Positions 1 through 9,095 of a stretch of DNA of 64,000 nt are shown piece by piece. Each line of letters starts with the position of its first letter. Position 1 is the first letter of the stretch. This DNA comes from JALZKA01 sp963734015. Lineage in GTDB: Bacteria; Actinomycetota; Thermoleophilia; Solirubrobacterales; 70-9. Both the position numbers and the translations under genes were made by a program. The DNA lies in the NCBI GenBank assembly GCA_963734015.1, contig CAVTFG010000007.1, positions 62,001 through 126,000 of the forward strand, written 5' to 3'. A model generated the notes under the pieces. That model was given only the letters and a program-made list of their open reading frames with translations. It did not search any database and was not told the DNA's origin.

Positions 1-1145
1 CGTTCGGGCTCGCCGAGCTCCCGCACGGCTCCGGCTTCCTCTCCGTCTACATCGCGGCCCTGGTCCTCGGCACCGGCCCGGTGCCCGCTCGCGGGTCGAC
101 GATCGCGTTCCACCAGGGCATGAGCTGGATCGCCCAGATCTCCTTGTTCTTCCTGCTCGGCCTGCTGGTCTTCCCATCCGAGCTCGGCGACGTGGCGGCC
201 GAGGGGCTGGCCCTCTCGGCGATCCTGATCTTCGTCGCCCGGCCGCTCGCCGCCGTGCTCGCCACCGCTTTGGCGCCGTTCGAGATGCGCGAGCGGCTGA
301 TGCTCGGCTGGGCCGGCCTCCGCGGCGCGGTGCCGATCTGGCTCGCGACGTTCCCGGTGATCGCGGGGGTCGAGGGGAGCGACGTGATCTTCAACGCCGT
401 GTTCTTCGTGGTCGTCACCTCGACCCTGGTCCAGGGCATCAGCTTCGACCCGCTCGCGGTCCGCCTCGGCCTCACCACGGACGAGCCGGCGGTCCCCCGG
501 CCGGTGGTCGAGACGGGGACCGTGCGGAGGCTCGGAGGCGACTCGTTCATCTACGTCGTCCGCGACGACGATGCGGCGGCCGGAGCGCTGATCCGCGACC
601 TCGGGCTGCCGCGCGCGGCGCTCGTCAACCTGATCGTGCGCGGCGACAGCGCGTTGCCGCCCCGCGGGTCGACCGAGATCGAGGCCGGAGACGAGATTCA
701 CGTACTGGCGCGTCGCGAGGCGATCCAGGAGGTCCAGGCGCTCACCGAGCTGTGGCGGAAGGGCCCGCTTGGTGAGCCGCCCCCGCCGCACCTCCCGATC
801 CGCGGCGCGCCGCAGGTGTTCACGGTCCGCCGCCGGACCGCCGACGACGGCGATCCCGGAAGGCCCGAGGAGCTCGAGGGCGTCCCGGTTGCCGCCCGGC
901 TCCGAGTGCGCCGCGATGCGCAGGGCGCCCTCGTCGGCCTCGCCGACGGCCGCTACGCGGTGACCGACCCGGAGCTCGTCGCCGTCGGCGGCCGCCAGCA
1001 GATGATGGATTGGGTCGCGCGCCGGGCCGGCCGCCAGGAGCTCCCGCCCTCCGCGCGGGCCTGGTGGGAGGAGGTCGCCGGCGCGCTCAACGCGCCGGCA
1101 CCGCGCCGAGCGCCCGAGGAGGACGTGGAGGACCAGCCGACGTAG
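1..1145 (+). CDS. K+/H+ antiporter (NhaP2/CvrA-like), 3' part
   Basis: C-terminal part of an inner-membrane cation/proton antiporter. The frame is open from base 3 at the window edge, so the true start lies upstream. The first ~150 residues are hydrophobic and carry the CPA1-type core segment GLRGAVPIWLA and a VVVTSTLVQG-like helix. After ~residue 175 a soluble TrkA-C (RCK_C) domain follows, around LIVRGDSALPPRGSTEIEAG. That combination is typical of the NhaP2 potassium/proton antiporters and unlike plain Na+/H+ NhaA. The cytosolic RCK_C domain is thought to sense ligands and gate transport. The gene converges on rpe with only a few bases between the two stops. Ion specificity cannot be settled from the sequence. 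Confidence 0.85.
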   Translation, partial: FGLAELPHGSGFLSVYIAALVLGTGPVPARGSTIAFHQGMSWIAQISLFFLLGLLVFPSELGDVAAEGLALSAILIFVARPLAAVLATALAPFEMRERLMLGWAGLRGAVPIWLATFPVIAGVEGSDVIFNAVFFVVVTSTLVQGISFDPLAVRLGLTTDEPAVPRPVVETGTVRRLGGDSFIYVVRDDDAAAGALIRDLGLPRAALVNLIVRGDSALPPRGSTEIEAGDEIHVLARREAIQEVQALTELWRKGPLGEPPPPHLPIRGAPQVFTVRRRTADDGDPGRPEELEGVPVAARLRVRRDAQGALVGLADGRYAVTDPELVAVGGRQQMMDWVARRAGRQELPPSARAWWEEVAGALNAPAPRRAPEEDVEDQPT

Positions 1146-1149
1146 GGCG

Positions 1150-1833
1150 CTACTCCGCGCCCGCGGCGTCCACGATGTGCCGATACGACGCGGCGGGGTC
1201 GGAAGCGCCGAACACCGCCGACCCGGCTACGAGGAGGTTGGCGCCCGCATCCACGGCTGCCGGCGCGGTATCGGCGTCGATCCCACCGTCGATCTCGATC
1301 GCGCAGCCGTCGGGCGCGAGGGCCGCCATGCGCTCGACCTTCTGCGGCGAGGTCGGGATGAAACTCTGCCCTCCCCACCCCGGGTTGACCGACATCACCA
1401 AGAGCAGGTCGCACCCTGCTGCCGCGTCGCGCACGACCTCGACGGCGGTCCCGGGGTTGATCGCGAGCCCAGCCATGCAGCCGGCTTCCCGGATCGCGGC
1501 CAGCGTCCGGTGGACGTGGCGGTCCGCCTCCTGATGGATCGTGATGCAGTCGGCGCCGGCCTCGGCGAAGGCGGCGATCTGCTCGCCGGGGCGCTCGATC
1601 ATGAGGTGCACGTCGACCACGCCCCCGGCTTCGTGGACCCGGTCGGCGATCGCGGCGGCGATCAGGGGGCCGATGGTGATGGGCGGCACGAAATGCCCGT
1701 CCATCACGTCGACGTGGATCACGCGTGCGCCCGCCGCGAGCACGTCGTCGACCTGCTCACCGAGGCGTGCGAAATCGGCGGAAAGGATCGACGGGGCGAC
1801 CCGGCGCGATGTGAACAGGTCCCTGGTGCTCAT
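1150..1833 (-). CDS. rpe: ribulose-phosphate 3-epimerase
   Basis: Interconverts ribulose 5-phosphate and xylulose 5-phosphate in the cytosolic pentose phosphate pathway. The 227-residue TIM barrel has all the family signatures: SILSADF near the N-terminus, HVDVMDGHFVPP at ~40-51 with the metal-binding His and catalytic Asp, VHLMI, HQEA, AINPGT, MSVNPGWGGQ and IDGGI. The ATG at 1833 was chosen because it opens just before the conserved RVAPSILSADF segment, gives the usual length, and overlaps the upstream zinc-ribbon stop by four bases. The longer open frame upstream is noise. It is the last gene of the priA-def-fmt-rsmB run. Confidence 0.96.
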   Translation of the reverse strand: MSTRDLFTSRRVAPSILSADFARLGEQVDDVLAAGARVIHVDVMDGHFVPPITIGPLIAAAIADRVHEAGGVVDVHLMIERPGEQIAAFAEAGADCITIHQEADRHVHRTLAAIREAGCMAGLAINPGTAVEVVRDAAAGCDLLLVMSVNPGWGGQSFIPTSPQKVERMAALAPDGCAIEIDGGIDADTAPAAVDAGANLLVAGSAVFGASDPAASYRHIVDAAGAE

Positions 1834-2057
1834 ACCGGCTTCAGCATCGAGTGGCGGCAATGCTGGCAGACCATGTCCTCGGAACGACTCATGCGCACGA
1901 TCGTCTGGTGCTCGCCGCAATCCGGGCATTGGGAGACCAGCTCGTAGCGCTGCAGGCAGAAGACGCAGCGAAAGCGCCCGGGCAGGGTGGTGGGCCGGAG
2001 CCAAGGCTCGCCACACCCGGGGCAACTCGGCCTCGGCAGCGTCTCCTTCGCGTTCAT
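1830..2057 (-). CDS. small zinc-ribbon protein
   Basis: 75-residue protein with four Cys pairs: CPGCGEPW, RCVFCLQRY, CPDCGEHQ and CQHCRHS. This is consistent with one or two structural zinc ribbons and resembles small nucleic-acid-binding zinc proteins. No enzyme motif is visible. It starts at an ATG overlapping the rsmB stop by four bases, and its own stop overlaps the rpe start by four bases, so it is translationally coupled on both sides. The setting between an rRNA methyltransferase and rpe hints at an RNA- or ribosome-related role, but that is inference. The product is too short and Cys-rich to be a chance frame. Confidence 0.75.
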   Translation of the reverse strand: MNAKETLPRPSCPGCGEPWLRPTTLPGRFRCVFCLQRYELVSQCPDCGEHQTIVRMSRSEDMVCQHCRHSMLKPV

Positions 2058-3391
2058 CCGGCGGCGCCTTCGCCGGTCCGCGCGATGAAGAAGCCCTCGG
2101 TTCGGTCGCGGTCGGGCCTCGTCTCCAGCAACGACCAACGTCCCGAGGGAACGCCGCTCGCCTCGACCACGCCGCGGTTCTCGCGCACCGAGATCGTGCA
2201 AGTCGAGTAGACGAGTGCCCCGTCGGGCGCCATCGCCTCCAGCCCCCGCGCCAGGATCGCCGACTGCTCGGCGGCCAGTCTCGCGATCGCGGCGAGGTCC
2301 TTGCGCCAGCGGGCGTCGGGACGAGAGGCGAGCGTCCCCAGGTCGGAGCAGGGCGGATCCACGAGCACCCGATCGTAGCCCCGGCCCACGGGCTGGGCCG
2401 CCGCATCGGCGACCTCGACGCGAACGTTGCGGGCGCCGGCACGCTCCGCGAGCTCCTCGATCTGACGAGCGCGACCGGGATCGCGCTCCACGGCGACGAC
2501 CTCCCCCTTGCCGTTCATCCGCGCGGCGATCGCGGTGGTCTTGACCCCCGGGCCGGCGCAGAGATCCAGAACCCGCTCACCGGGACGGGGATCGAGCACG
2601 GCCACCACGGACTGGGCGGCTCGGCTCTGCGCGAAGAGGACCCCGTCGCGCAGGCCCGCAAGAGCCGCGGGCCCAAGCGGGCCGTCCCAGACCAGCGCGT
2701 CGGGCAGTGCGACACCGGCGGCGGGGGGGCCTTGGCGCACCGGCTCCCCGGCCTCCTCGAGCCCGGTTCGCAGCTCATCCGCATCCGCCCGCAGCGTGTT
2801 CACCCGAAGCGCGGTCTCAGGGGGTTCGTTGATCGCGGACAGCAGCTCGCGGGCCGAATCCGCGCCGAGCTCCGCCCACCACATCTCGGCCAGCCAGGCG
2901 GGCGCCGAGTGGGCGATCGCCGCGGAGGCCGGGGAATCGTCGGTGAGCGACGCGAGGAGGGGCGCCCGCTCGCGGGCGGCGCGGCGCAGGACGGCGTTCA
3001 CCAGCCCGGCGGCGCCGGCGGCGCGGCGGCCACCGCCTCGTCGCATGCCGCCCTTCGCCAGCTCGACGGCGGAGTCGACCGCGGCGTGGTCAGCCGGAGC
3101 GTCCGAGAACAGCAGCTCGAACAGCCCCAGCCGAAGCGCCGCGACCACGGGCGGGTCGAGGCGTTCTGGATCCCGGCCCGAGAGCCGGCCGGCGAGGGCG
3201 TCCGAGGTGCCGCGGCGCTGCACGGCGCCGTACGCCAAGCGCTGCGCCTGCGCTCGATCGCGACCCTCCAGACCGTGCCGCTCGGCGGCTGCGGGAAACG
3301 CCCGGTCGGCCCAGGCAGCGTGCTCGAACGTCCGTCGGAGCACCTCGAAGGCGGCGCGGCGCGCCGGAGAAACCGCGCGCCCTTGGCTCAC
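2054..3391 (-). CDS. rsmB: 16S rRNA (cytosine-C5) methyltransferase RsmB
   Basis: Methylates C967 (E. coli numbering) of 16S rRNA using SAM. The 445-residue protein has an N-terminal NusB-like helical domain (~residues 5-140) and a Rossmann catalytic domain. In the latter are the SAM motif LDLCAGPGVKTTAIA, the DPPCSDLG motif with one catalytic Cys, and the YSTCTI motif with the second Cys. The NusB-like domain distinguishes RsmB from RsmF. The start overlaps the fmt stop by four bases, and the pairing of fmt and rsmB is a widespread bacterial arrangement. Confidence 0.95.
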   Translation of the reverse strand: MSQGRAVSPARRAAFEVLRRTFEHAAWADRAFPAAAERHGLEGRDRAQAQRLAYGAVQRRGTSDALAGRLSGRDPERLDPPVVAALRLGLFELLFSDAPADHAAVDSAVELAKGGMRRGGGRRAAGAAGLVNAVLRRAARERAPLLASLTDDSPASAAIAHSAPAWLAEMWWAELGADSARELLSAINEPPETALRVNTLRADADELRTGLEEAGEPVRQGPPAAGVALPDALVWDGPLGPAALAGLRDGVLFAQSRAAQSVVAVLDPRPGERVLDLCAGPGVKTTAIAARMNGKGEVVAVERDPGRARQIEELAERAGARNVRVEVADAAAQPVGRGYDRVLVDPPCSDLGTLASRPDARWRKDLAAIARLAAEQSAILARGLEAMAPDGALVYSTCTISVRENRGVVEASGVPSGRWSLLETRPDRDRTEGFFIARTGEGAAG

Positions 3392-4323
3392 GCCGGTGCG
3401 GCGAGCCGAGGTGCAGGGTGCCCGCGGAGATAGTCGGCGGCCGACATGTCGTGCTTGCCCGGAGGACGCACCGAGGTGATCAGCAGGGCGCCGGGGTTAC
3501 AGCCCAGGACGAGCGTGTCCCGGTCCGCTCGAAGCTCTCCGGCCGCCGGCTGATCCTCCCCGGTCTCCCGCGCTCCGAGCACCCCGAGCCGGTCGCCACC
3601 CTCGAGCTCCAGGTAGGTCCCGACGTGCGGCGTGAGCGCTCGCACACGGCGCTCCAGCTCGGGCGCCGGACGCCAGGGGTCGAGTGCCCGTTCGCCCGAG
3701 TCGATCTTCTCGGCATAGGTCATCGCGGCCTCGTCCTGGTCGGTAAAGCGCAGCTCGCCGCCCGCGCGGAGCGCCAAGGCCCGGACCACGAGCTCGCCGC
3801 CGAGCTCCGCGAGCTTCGACGACAGCGATCCGTAGTCGTCCCCGGGCTCGATCGCGATTTCCTCGCAGAGCGCGACCGGGCCGGCGTCGAGCTCCTCGGT
3901 GACACGGATGATCGCGACCCCGGTGCGCTCGTCGCCGGCCATGATCGCGCGCTCGATCGGGGCCGCTCCGCGCCACCGCGGCAGCAGCGAGGGATGGACG
4001 TTCAGGAGCTCGATGTGCTCGAGCAGAGGCGGCTTCAGGAACTGGCCGAAGGCGCAAACCAACCCCAGGCCGATTCCGGCGTCGTCGAGGGCCGCGAGCG
4101 ACTCCGGGGCGTTGACATCCGCGGTCTGGTGGAGGTCCAGGCCGAGCTCGACCGCCGTCGCCGCCGCCGGAGGCGGCGCAAGCCTGCGTCCCCGCCCGCG
4201 CCTGCGGTCCGGCGGGGTGATTACCAGCGCGGGCTTCGATGAGCCGGCCACCAGGCGGCGCAGGATCGTCGCCGCGAAATCCGAGGTGCCGAGATACGCG
4301 AGCCGCGCCGGGCCCGGGCTCAT
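3388..4323 (-). CDS. fmt: methionyl-tRNA formyltransferase
   Basis: Formylates Met-tRNAfMet with 10-formyl-THF before translation initiation. The 311-residue protein begins LAYLGTSDFA and contains VHPSLLPRWRGAAPIERAI, including the catalytic Asn/His environment (LLNVHPS), and the ELDAGPV motif. A C-terminal OB-like domain covers ~200-311. The ATG at 4323 was chosen because it precedes the conserved LAYLGTSDFA and overlaps the def stop by four bases. The longer upstream frame is low-complexity Arg-rich shadow. It forms the def-fmt pair, in which Def later removes the formyl group this enzyme adds. Confidence 0.96.
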   Translation of the reverse strand: MSPGPARLAYLGTSDFAATILRRLVAGSSKPALVITPPDRRRGRGRRLAPPPAAATAVELGLDLHQTADVNAPESLAALDDAGIGLGLVCAFGQFLKPPLLEHIELLNVHPSLLPRWRGAAPIERAIMAGDERTGVAIIRVTEELDAGPVALCEEIAIEPGDDYGSLSSKLAELGGELVVRALALRAGGELRFTDQDEAAMTYAEKIDSGERALDPWRPAPELERRVRALTPHVGTYLELEGGDRLGVLGARETGEDQPAAGELRADRDTLVLGCNPGALLITSVRPPGKHDMSAADYLRGHPAPRLAAPA

Positions 4324-4994
4324 CCCGCCGCGCTCGCCTCGCCGTTCTCGCCGTTCTCGCCGTCGTCTTCGTCGTCGGTGTCCGGGGCGAAGCTGGTGCC
4401 CTCGCGGAGCGCTCGCATGGCGCCCTTGCGCTGCTCGCGCTCGGTCCGGTCGAGGATCAGGACCCCGTCCAGGTGGTCGATCTCGTGTTGAAGGACGCGG
4501 GCTTCGAGCCCGGACGCCTCGATCAGGATCGGATCGCCCGTCGTGTCGGCGCCGGTCACGCGCACGTAGAGCGGTCGTTCGACGTCCACGATCACGCGCG
4601 GGAGCGAAAGGCAGCCTTCGGCCGCCGTCGCCAGGTCGTCCGACGACCACTCGAGCACCGGGTTGGCGATCGCCGTCGGCGTCGCGTCCGGACCTGCCTG
4701 GAAGACCAGCATCCGGCGCAGCGCCCCCAGCTGCGTCGCGGCGAGGCCAACGCCCATCGCGTCGCGCATGATCGCGATCATGCGATCCGCCTCGGCCGCG
4801 AGCTCCGGGCCGAACTCCCGGACCTCGGATGCGCGTGATCGAAGCACTGGATCGCCGAACGTGATGACCTTGGCGAGCGCCTCGTCGCGCAGGCGAAGCT
4901 CCTCCTCGGTCGGTTCCGCGGGATGCGCGTCGGCCTCGACCGGGCCCTCGGAGGGCTCGGCCTCGAGCGTCGCGTGTTCGCCTGTTTCGGTCAC
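4320..4994 (-). CDS. def: peptide deformylase
   Basis: Removes the formyl group from nascent N-terminal fMet. All three metal-site motifs are present: GVGLAATQLG at 81-90, EGCLSLP at 126-132 with the metal Cys, and QHEIDHLDG at 169-177 with the two metal His and catalytic Glu. The protein has 224 residues, longer than the typical ~170-190, because of an acidic N-terminal extension (~40 residues) and an acidic Gly/Asn/Asp-rich tail from ~205. These tails are unusual but look like natural linker composition. The short gap to priA (18 bases) suggests co-transcription. Confidence 0.95.
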   Translation of the reverse strand: MTETGEHATLEAEPSEGPVEADAHPAEPTEEELRLRDEALAKVITFGDPVLRSRASEVREFGPELAAEADRMIAIMRDAMGVGLAATQLGALRRMLVFQAGPDATPTAIANPVLEWSSDDLATAAEGCLSLPRVIVDVERPLYVRVTGADTTGDPILIEASGLEARVLQHEIDHLDGVLILDRTEREQRKGAMRALREGTSFAPDTDDEDDGENGENGEASAAG

Positions 4995-5012
4995 GTGTTC
5001 GAGTTTATTTTC

Positions 5013-7184
5013 CTACTGAGGGTCGACGTCGACCGAGAGCTGCACCCCGCGCATGGCACGCGCGGCGACCGCGGCATCCACCGCCTCGCGCACGGCGGCG
5101 ACGGCGGGCTCACGTTCGGGCGCCTTGACCAGGACCTGGCGGCGTTCGCGGTCGCGCAGCCGAAAGCGGGGCGCCGGGCCCAGGAGCGTCGCCCCGCGCG
5201 GCAGGAGCGGCCTGATCCGGGCTGCGGTCTGCCCCGCGGCGCCATCGACCGCGCGCGCGTCGGGCGCGGTGAACTCGACTCGGATCAGCGTCGAGTACGG
5301 CGGATACGCCAGCTCATGGCGACGGCGAAGCTCGGACTCCAGAAACCCTCGGGCATCGTGCTCGGCAGCGCGGCGGATGGCCTCCGCCGACGGCGCCAGG
5401 GTCTGGACGAGGACGCGGCCCCCCGCCCCGCCCCGGCCGCTGCGCCCGGCGAGCTGGGCGACCTGGGCGAAGGTGCGCTCCTCGGCCCGGAAGTCGGGGA
5501 ACCGAAGGCTGGAGTCCGCGTCCACGATGACGCTCAGGACGACCTCCGGGAAGTCGTGCCCCTTGCCGACCATCTGCGTGCCGATCAGCACCCCGGCCGG
5601 CGCCCGTTCGAACTCACCGAGGATGCGGCCGTGTGCGCCGCGCGCGGCCGCGCTGTCCGAGTCGAGGCGGAATACCGGCAGCGGATCAACCAGCTTCGCG
5701 ACGAGGCTCTCGATCCTCTCGGAGCCCGCGCCGTGGCGGGTCACCGAGACCGACCCGCAATCCGGACACGCCTGCGGCGCAGCCTCGGAGTGGCCGCAAT
5801 GGTGGCAGCGAAGCATCCCCCGAGCCCTGTGCAGGACCAGCGAGACATCGCAGTTCGGACACCGCCACGCCCGCCCGCATTCGTGGCAGCTCAGGTGCGG
5901 AGACCATCCCCGCCGCGGCACCATGACGATCGCCTTCCCGCGTCCCTCGCGGATCTCGCCGAGCGCCGCCCGCGTTCGCCCGTGCAGCGGGCCCTCGCGC
6001 CCGTCGCGCTCGCGCATGTCGACGATCTCGACCGGCGGCAGGTCGGCGCCATCCGCCCGCTCCGGGAGATCGATACGCTCGAGTCGGAGCCAGCTCTCGG
6101 GGCGCGGGGTCGCCGAGCCCGCGACCAGCACCGCTCCGGCGGAGCGCGCCCGGCGGCTCGCCACGTCGCGAGCGTCGTAGCGGGGGTCGGATTCCTGCTT
6201 GTAGGACGAATCGTGCTCCTCGTCGACGACGATCAGGCCGAGTCCGGCCACCGGGGCGAACACCGCCGACCGAGGGCCGACGCAGATCCGTGCCTCGCCA
6301 CGCCGCAGACGCTGCCACTCGTCGCGCCGCTCGCCCTGGCTCAGCGCCGAATGGAGGATCGCCACCCGGTCGCCGAAGCGCGACTCGAACCGCGAGACGG
6401 TCTGCGGAGTCAGTCCGATCTCGGGCACGAGAATGATCGCGCCGCGCCCCCGCTCGAGCGCCGCCTCGGTGGCGGCGAGGTACACCTCGGTCTTGCCGGA
6501 TCCCGTCACCCCGTTCAGGAGCAGCGCCTCGCCCTCTCCGTCCAACCCGGCCTCGATCCGTGCGACAGCATCCGCCTGCGATGAGTTGAGCCGCGGCGGC
6601 CCTGCCGGCGCGCCGACCGCGACGGTGGCGGGGCGCCGGTCCACCTCGACCTCGCTCAGCTCGACCAGCCCCCGCTTCGCGAGCCGGCGCAGTGCGTCAC
6701 GGTCGGTCCCGGCCGGCACTGGCCCGGAGGCCGCGGCCAGCCGCTCGAGGGCGGCGCGCTGCTTCGGGCCGAGCCGCTCGCCGCCGTCCAGGGCGTCACG
6801 GCCCGCCGGGGTCACCTCAGCGCGCAGCTCACGCCTGGCGGCGACGGCTCCTCGGGCCGCCGTCGTGCCGGGCGGCAGTACCAGCTCCAGGCCCCGCGCG
6901 GGCGTCGAGCAGTACTCCCGCGCGACCCACAGCCCGAGCTCGACCAGCTCCGGCGTCGCCCCCGCCTCGAGCGCTGCGATCGGCTCGACCAGGCGATCGG
7001 GAGCCAGATCGGACTCCGCCGCGAGCGCGACGACCACGCCGAGGATCCGCTGCCGGCCGAAGGGGACGAGCAGGACGCTGCCGACGCCAACGTCCCCGAG
7101 CCGTTCCGGGAGGACGTAGTCGAACGGGCCGCGCAACGCGCGCGCAGTCGTGAGCGGCTCGACCTTGGCGATTGCGAAAGACAT
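5013..7184 (-). CDS. priA: primosomal protein N' (PriA helicase)
   Basis: DNA helicase that reloads the replisome at stalled forks. The 723-residue protein has an N-terminal 3'-DNA-binding domain, Walker A GVTGSGKTEVYL, a DEEH box (VVDEEHDSSYKQ), and paired zinc-binding Cys clusters (CHECGRAWRCPNC, CHHCGHS, CPDCGS) before helicase domain 2. The start at 7184 is preceded by GGAAGG at the proper distance, while the longer frame upstream lacks conserved residues. Some actinobacterial PriA proteins have lost helicase motifs, but here Walker A, the DEEH box and the later motifs (IGTQMVGKGHDFP) are intact, so an active helicase is expected. It is the first gene of the priA-def-fmt-rsmB unit. Confidence 0.95.
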   Translation of the reverse strand: MSFAIAKVEPLTTARALRGPFDYVLPERLGDVGVGSVLLVPFGRQRILGVVVALAAESDLAPDRLVEPIAALEAGATPELVELGLWVAREYCSTPARGLELVLPPGTTAARGAVAARRELRAEVTPAGRDALDGGERLGPKQRAALERLAAASGPVPAGTDRDALRRLAKRGLVELSEVEVDRRPATVAVGAPAGPPRLNSSQADAVARIEAGLDGEGEALLLNGVTGSGKTEVYLAATEAALERGRGAIILVPEIGLTPQTVSRFESRFGDRVAILHSALSQGERRDEWQRLRRGEARICVGPRSAVFAPVAGLGLIVVDEEHDSSYKQESDPRYDARDVASRRARSAGAVLVAGSATPRPESWLRLERIDLPERADGADLPPVEIVDMRERDGREGPLHGRTRAALGEIREGRGKAIVMVPRRGWSPHLSCHECGRAWRCPNCDVSLVLHRARGMLRCHHCGHSEAAPQACPDCGSVSVTRHGAGSERIESLVAKLVDPLPVFRLDSDSAAARGAHGRILGEFERAPAGVLIGTQMVGKGHDFPEVVLSVIVDADSSLRFPDFRAEERTFAQVAQLAGRSGRGGAGGRVLVQTLAPSAEAIRRAAEHDARGFLESELRRRHELAYPPYSTLIRVEFTAPDARAVDGAAGQTAARIRPLLPRGATLLGPAPRFRLRDRERRQVLVKAPEREPAVAAVREAVDAAVAARAMRGVQLSVDVDPQ

Positions 7185-7228
7185 CCTTCCTGACGGTAGA
7201 GGGCCTCCCGGCGCCCGATTCTCTGTAC

Positions 7229-7234
7229 TAGTCT
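7229..7234 (+). promoter_or_regulatory. putative -10 box, leaderless start of PH-domain gene
   Basis: TAGTCT lies six bases before the GTG at 7241, so transcription would begin at or next to the start codon. No Shine-Dalgarno is seen. The same spacing recurs at several other genes in this window. No clear -35 was found. Confidence 0.4.
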
Positions 7235-7240
7235 CCGGTC

Positions 7241-7792
7241 GTGGCACCGAAGCTTGGGCCCGGGGAGCGGATCCTGTTCGAAGGGCATCCCTCGTGGCGC
7301 GCGATTCTCGACTTCTATCTCAAGGGCATCGCGCTCACGGCCGCCGTCTGCCTGCTCGTGGCCCTCGGGACCAGCGTGTTCGGCGACGAGACGAACAGCG
7401 GGCTCGTCGTTCTGCTCGCGATCGCAGGCGTGGGCATCACCGTCCTCGCGGGATTCGTGAAGCGCATCGCGACGAACTACACGATCACGAACCGCCGGCT
7501 CAACATCAAGCGCGGCATCGTCTCGCGCACGATCCAGGAGACCCGCCTGGAGCGCGTCCAGAACGTGAACTACAGCCAGTCCGTCGTCCAGCGGATGCTG
7601 CAGATCGGCAACGTCGACTTCGACACCGCTGCCGGCGACGACTACACCTTCATCTTCGAGGGCGTGGCCGAGCCGGCCGAGGTGGTCGAGAGGGTCGACC
7701 AGGCCACACGCTCCCTGGGCGCACCCGGCGGCCTCGGCGACGAGGAGCACGGGCGGCAGCCACCGCCGCAGGCACCCCCTCCTCAGGGCTAG
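7241..7792 (+). CDS. PH-domain (bPH2/DUF304) membrane protein
   Basis: 183-residue membrane protein. It begins with a short GERILFEGHPSWR segment typical of bPH2/YdbS-like proteins, followed by two hydrophobic helices (~25-48 and ~52-70). A bacterial pleckstrin-homology-like domain follows: TNYTITNRRLNIKRG, then LERVQNVNYSQSVVQR and IGNVDFDTA. The last ~30 residues are Pro/Gln/Gly-rich and probably cytosolic. The function of this family is not established; roles in membrane stress have been proposed. The GTG start is supported by a -10-like TAGTCT six bases upstream. It converges on metK with six bases between the stops. Confidence 0.8.
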   Translation: MAPKLGPGERILFEGHPSWRAILDFYLKGIALTAAVCLLVALGTSVFGDETNSGLVVLLAIAGVGITVLAGFVKRIATNYTITNRRLNIKRGIVSRTIQETRLERVQNVNYSQSVVQRMLQIGNVDFDTAAGDDYTFIFEGVAEPAEVVERVDQATRSLGAPGGLGDEEHGRQPPPQAPPPQG

Positions 7793-7798
7793 TACGCC

Positions 7799-9058
7799 TC
7801 AGGCAGGCGCCGGTGAGCCCTGCTGGGCTCCGATGCCGGCGGCCTCGCGCAGCACGTCGGCGCGGTCGGTCCGCTCCCACGTGAAGTCATGGTCCTCGCG
7901 GCCGAAGTGGCCGTACGCGGCGGTCTTCTGGTAGATCGGGCGGTGGAGCCGGAGCTCCTCGCGGAAGGAGCCCGGGCGCAGGTCGAAGTGCTCGGACACC
8001 AGCGCGGCGATCTTCCCGCGCGAGACCTTCTCCGTCCCGAACGTCTCGACCATCACGGAAATCGGGTGCGCGACGCCAATCGCATAGGCGACCTGGAACT
8101 CGCAGCGGTCGGCGAGCCCGGCGGCGACCACGTTCTTGGCGACGTACCGTGCGGCGTAGGCGGCGGAGCGGTCCACCTTCGACGGGTCCTTCCCCGAGAA
8201 GGCGCCGCCGCCGTGGCGAGCCATGCCGCCGTAGGTGTCGACGATGATCTTGCGGCCGGTCAGGCCCGCGTCACCCACGGGGCCGCCGATCACGAACCGG
8301 CCGGTGGGGTTGACGAGGAAGTTCTTGGTGGTGTTGAGCTTCGCGGGGTCGTAGAGCTCGGCCGGGAGGATCGGGTGGAGCACGTGTTCCCACAGGTCGG
8401 GGCGGATCAGGGTCTCGCAGTCCACCCCGTCGTTGTGCTGGGTCGAGATCAGGATCTTCTCGATCTCGATCGGCCGGCCGTTCTCGTAGCGAACCGTGAC
8501 CTGAGTCTTTCCGTCCGGCCGCAGATACGGAACGACGTCGCCCTTGCGGACCTCCGCCAGGCGGTGTGCGAGCTTGTGCGCCAGCGAGATCGGCAGCGGC
8601 ATCAGCTCCGGAGTCTCACGCGTCGCGTAGCCGAACATCATTCCCTGGTCGCCCGCCCCCGCGACGTCGAGCGCGTCGTCGTCCGCGGGGTCGGTCCGCG
8701 ACTCGAGCGCGCGATCGACGCCCTGGGCGATGTCGGGCGACTGCTTGTCGATCGCGTTGATGACGGCGCAGGAGTCCGCCGAGAACCCGAGGTCCGCGTC
8801 GTTGTAGCCGATCTTCCGGATCGTCGAGCGGGCGACGTCCTGGATATCCACGTACGTCTCGGTCGAGATCTCGCCGGAGACGACCACGAGCCCGGTGTTC
8901 ACCAGTGTCTCGCAGGCGACGCGGCCGTACGGGTCGTCCCGCAGCACCGCGTCCAGCACACCGTCCGAGATCTGGTCGGCGACCTTGTCGGGGTGCCCCT
9001 CGGTCACCGACTCGGAGGTGAACAGAAACTCGTTGTCGGAAAGGCTCTCGCTCGTCAT
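7799..9058 (-). CDS. metK: S-adenosylmethionine synthetase
   Basis: Makes SAM from methionine and ATP. Motifs are FTSESVTEGHPDKVADQISD at the N-terminus, GAGDQGMMFGYA in the middle, and the Gly-rich phosphate loop GGGAFSGKDPSKVDRS. The length of 419 residues is slightly above the usual ~385-400. The ATG at 9058 was chosen because it precedes the conserved start by ~10 residues, and the frame beyond runs into the upstream gene. Only 37 bases separate it from the DUF3352-like gene, too little for a SAM riboswitch. A TACCCT box nine bases before the ATG (9068-9073) may be its own promoter. Confidence 0.96.
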   Translation of the reverse strand: MTSESLSDNEFLFTSESVTEGHPDKVADQISDGVLDAVLRDDPYGRVACETLVNTGLVVVSGEISTETYVDIQDVARSTIRKIGYNDADLGFSADSCAVINAIDKQSPDIAQGVDRALESRTDPADDDALDVAGAGDQGMMFGYATRETPELMPLPISLAHKLAHRLAEVRKGDVVPYLRPDGKTQVTVRYENGRPIEIEKILISTQHNDGVDCETLIRPDLWEHVLHPILPAELYDPAKLNTTKNFLVNPTGRFVIGGPVGDAGLTGRKIIVDTYGGMARHGGGAFSGKDPSKVDRSAAYAARYVAKNVVAAGLADRCEFQVAYAIGVAHPISVMVETFGTEKVSRGKIAALVSEHFDLRPGSFREELRLHRPIYQKTAAYGHFGREDHDFTWERTDRADVLREAAGIGAQQGSPAPA

Positions 9059-9095
9059 CGTCGCGGCAGGGTAAACAGTCGTTGGCCCGGCGGTG

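Noticed and set aside
1541..6584. Long plus-strand open frames (630 and 553 codons) opposite rsmB, fmt and priA
   Set aside because: High-GC shadow frames: composition is Arg/Pro/Ala-rich with no family motif, while the minus-strand genes are unmistakable.
9059..9095. SAM riboswitch before metK
   Set aside because: The 37-base gap is too short for any known SAM aptamer.
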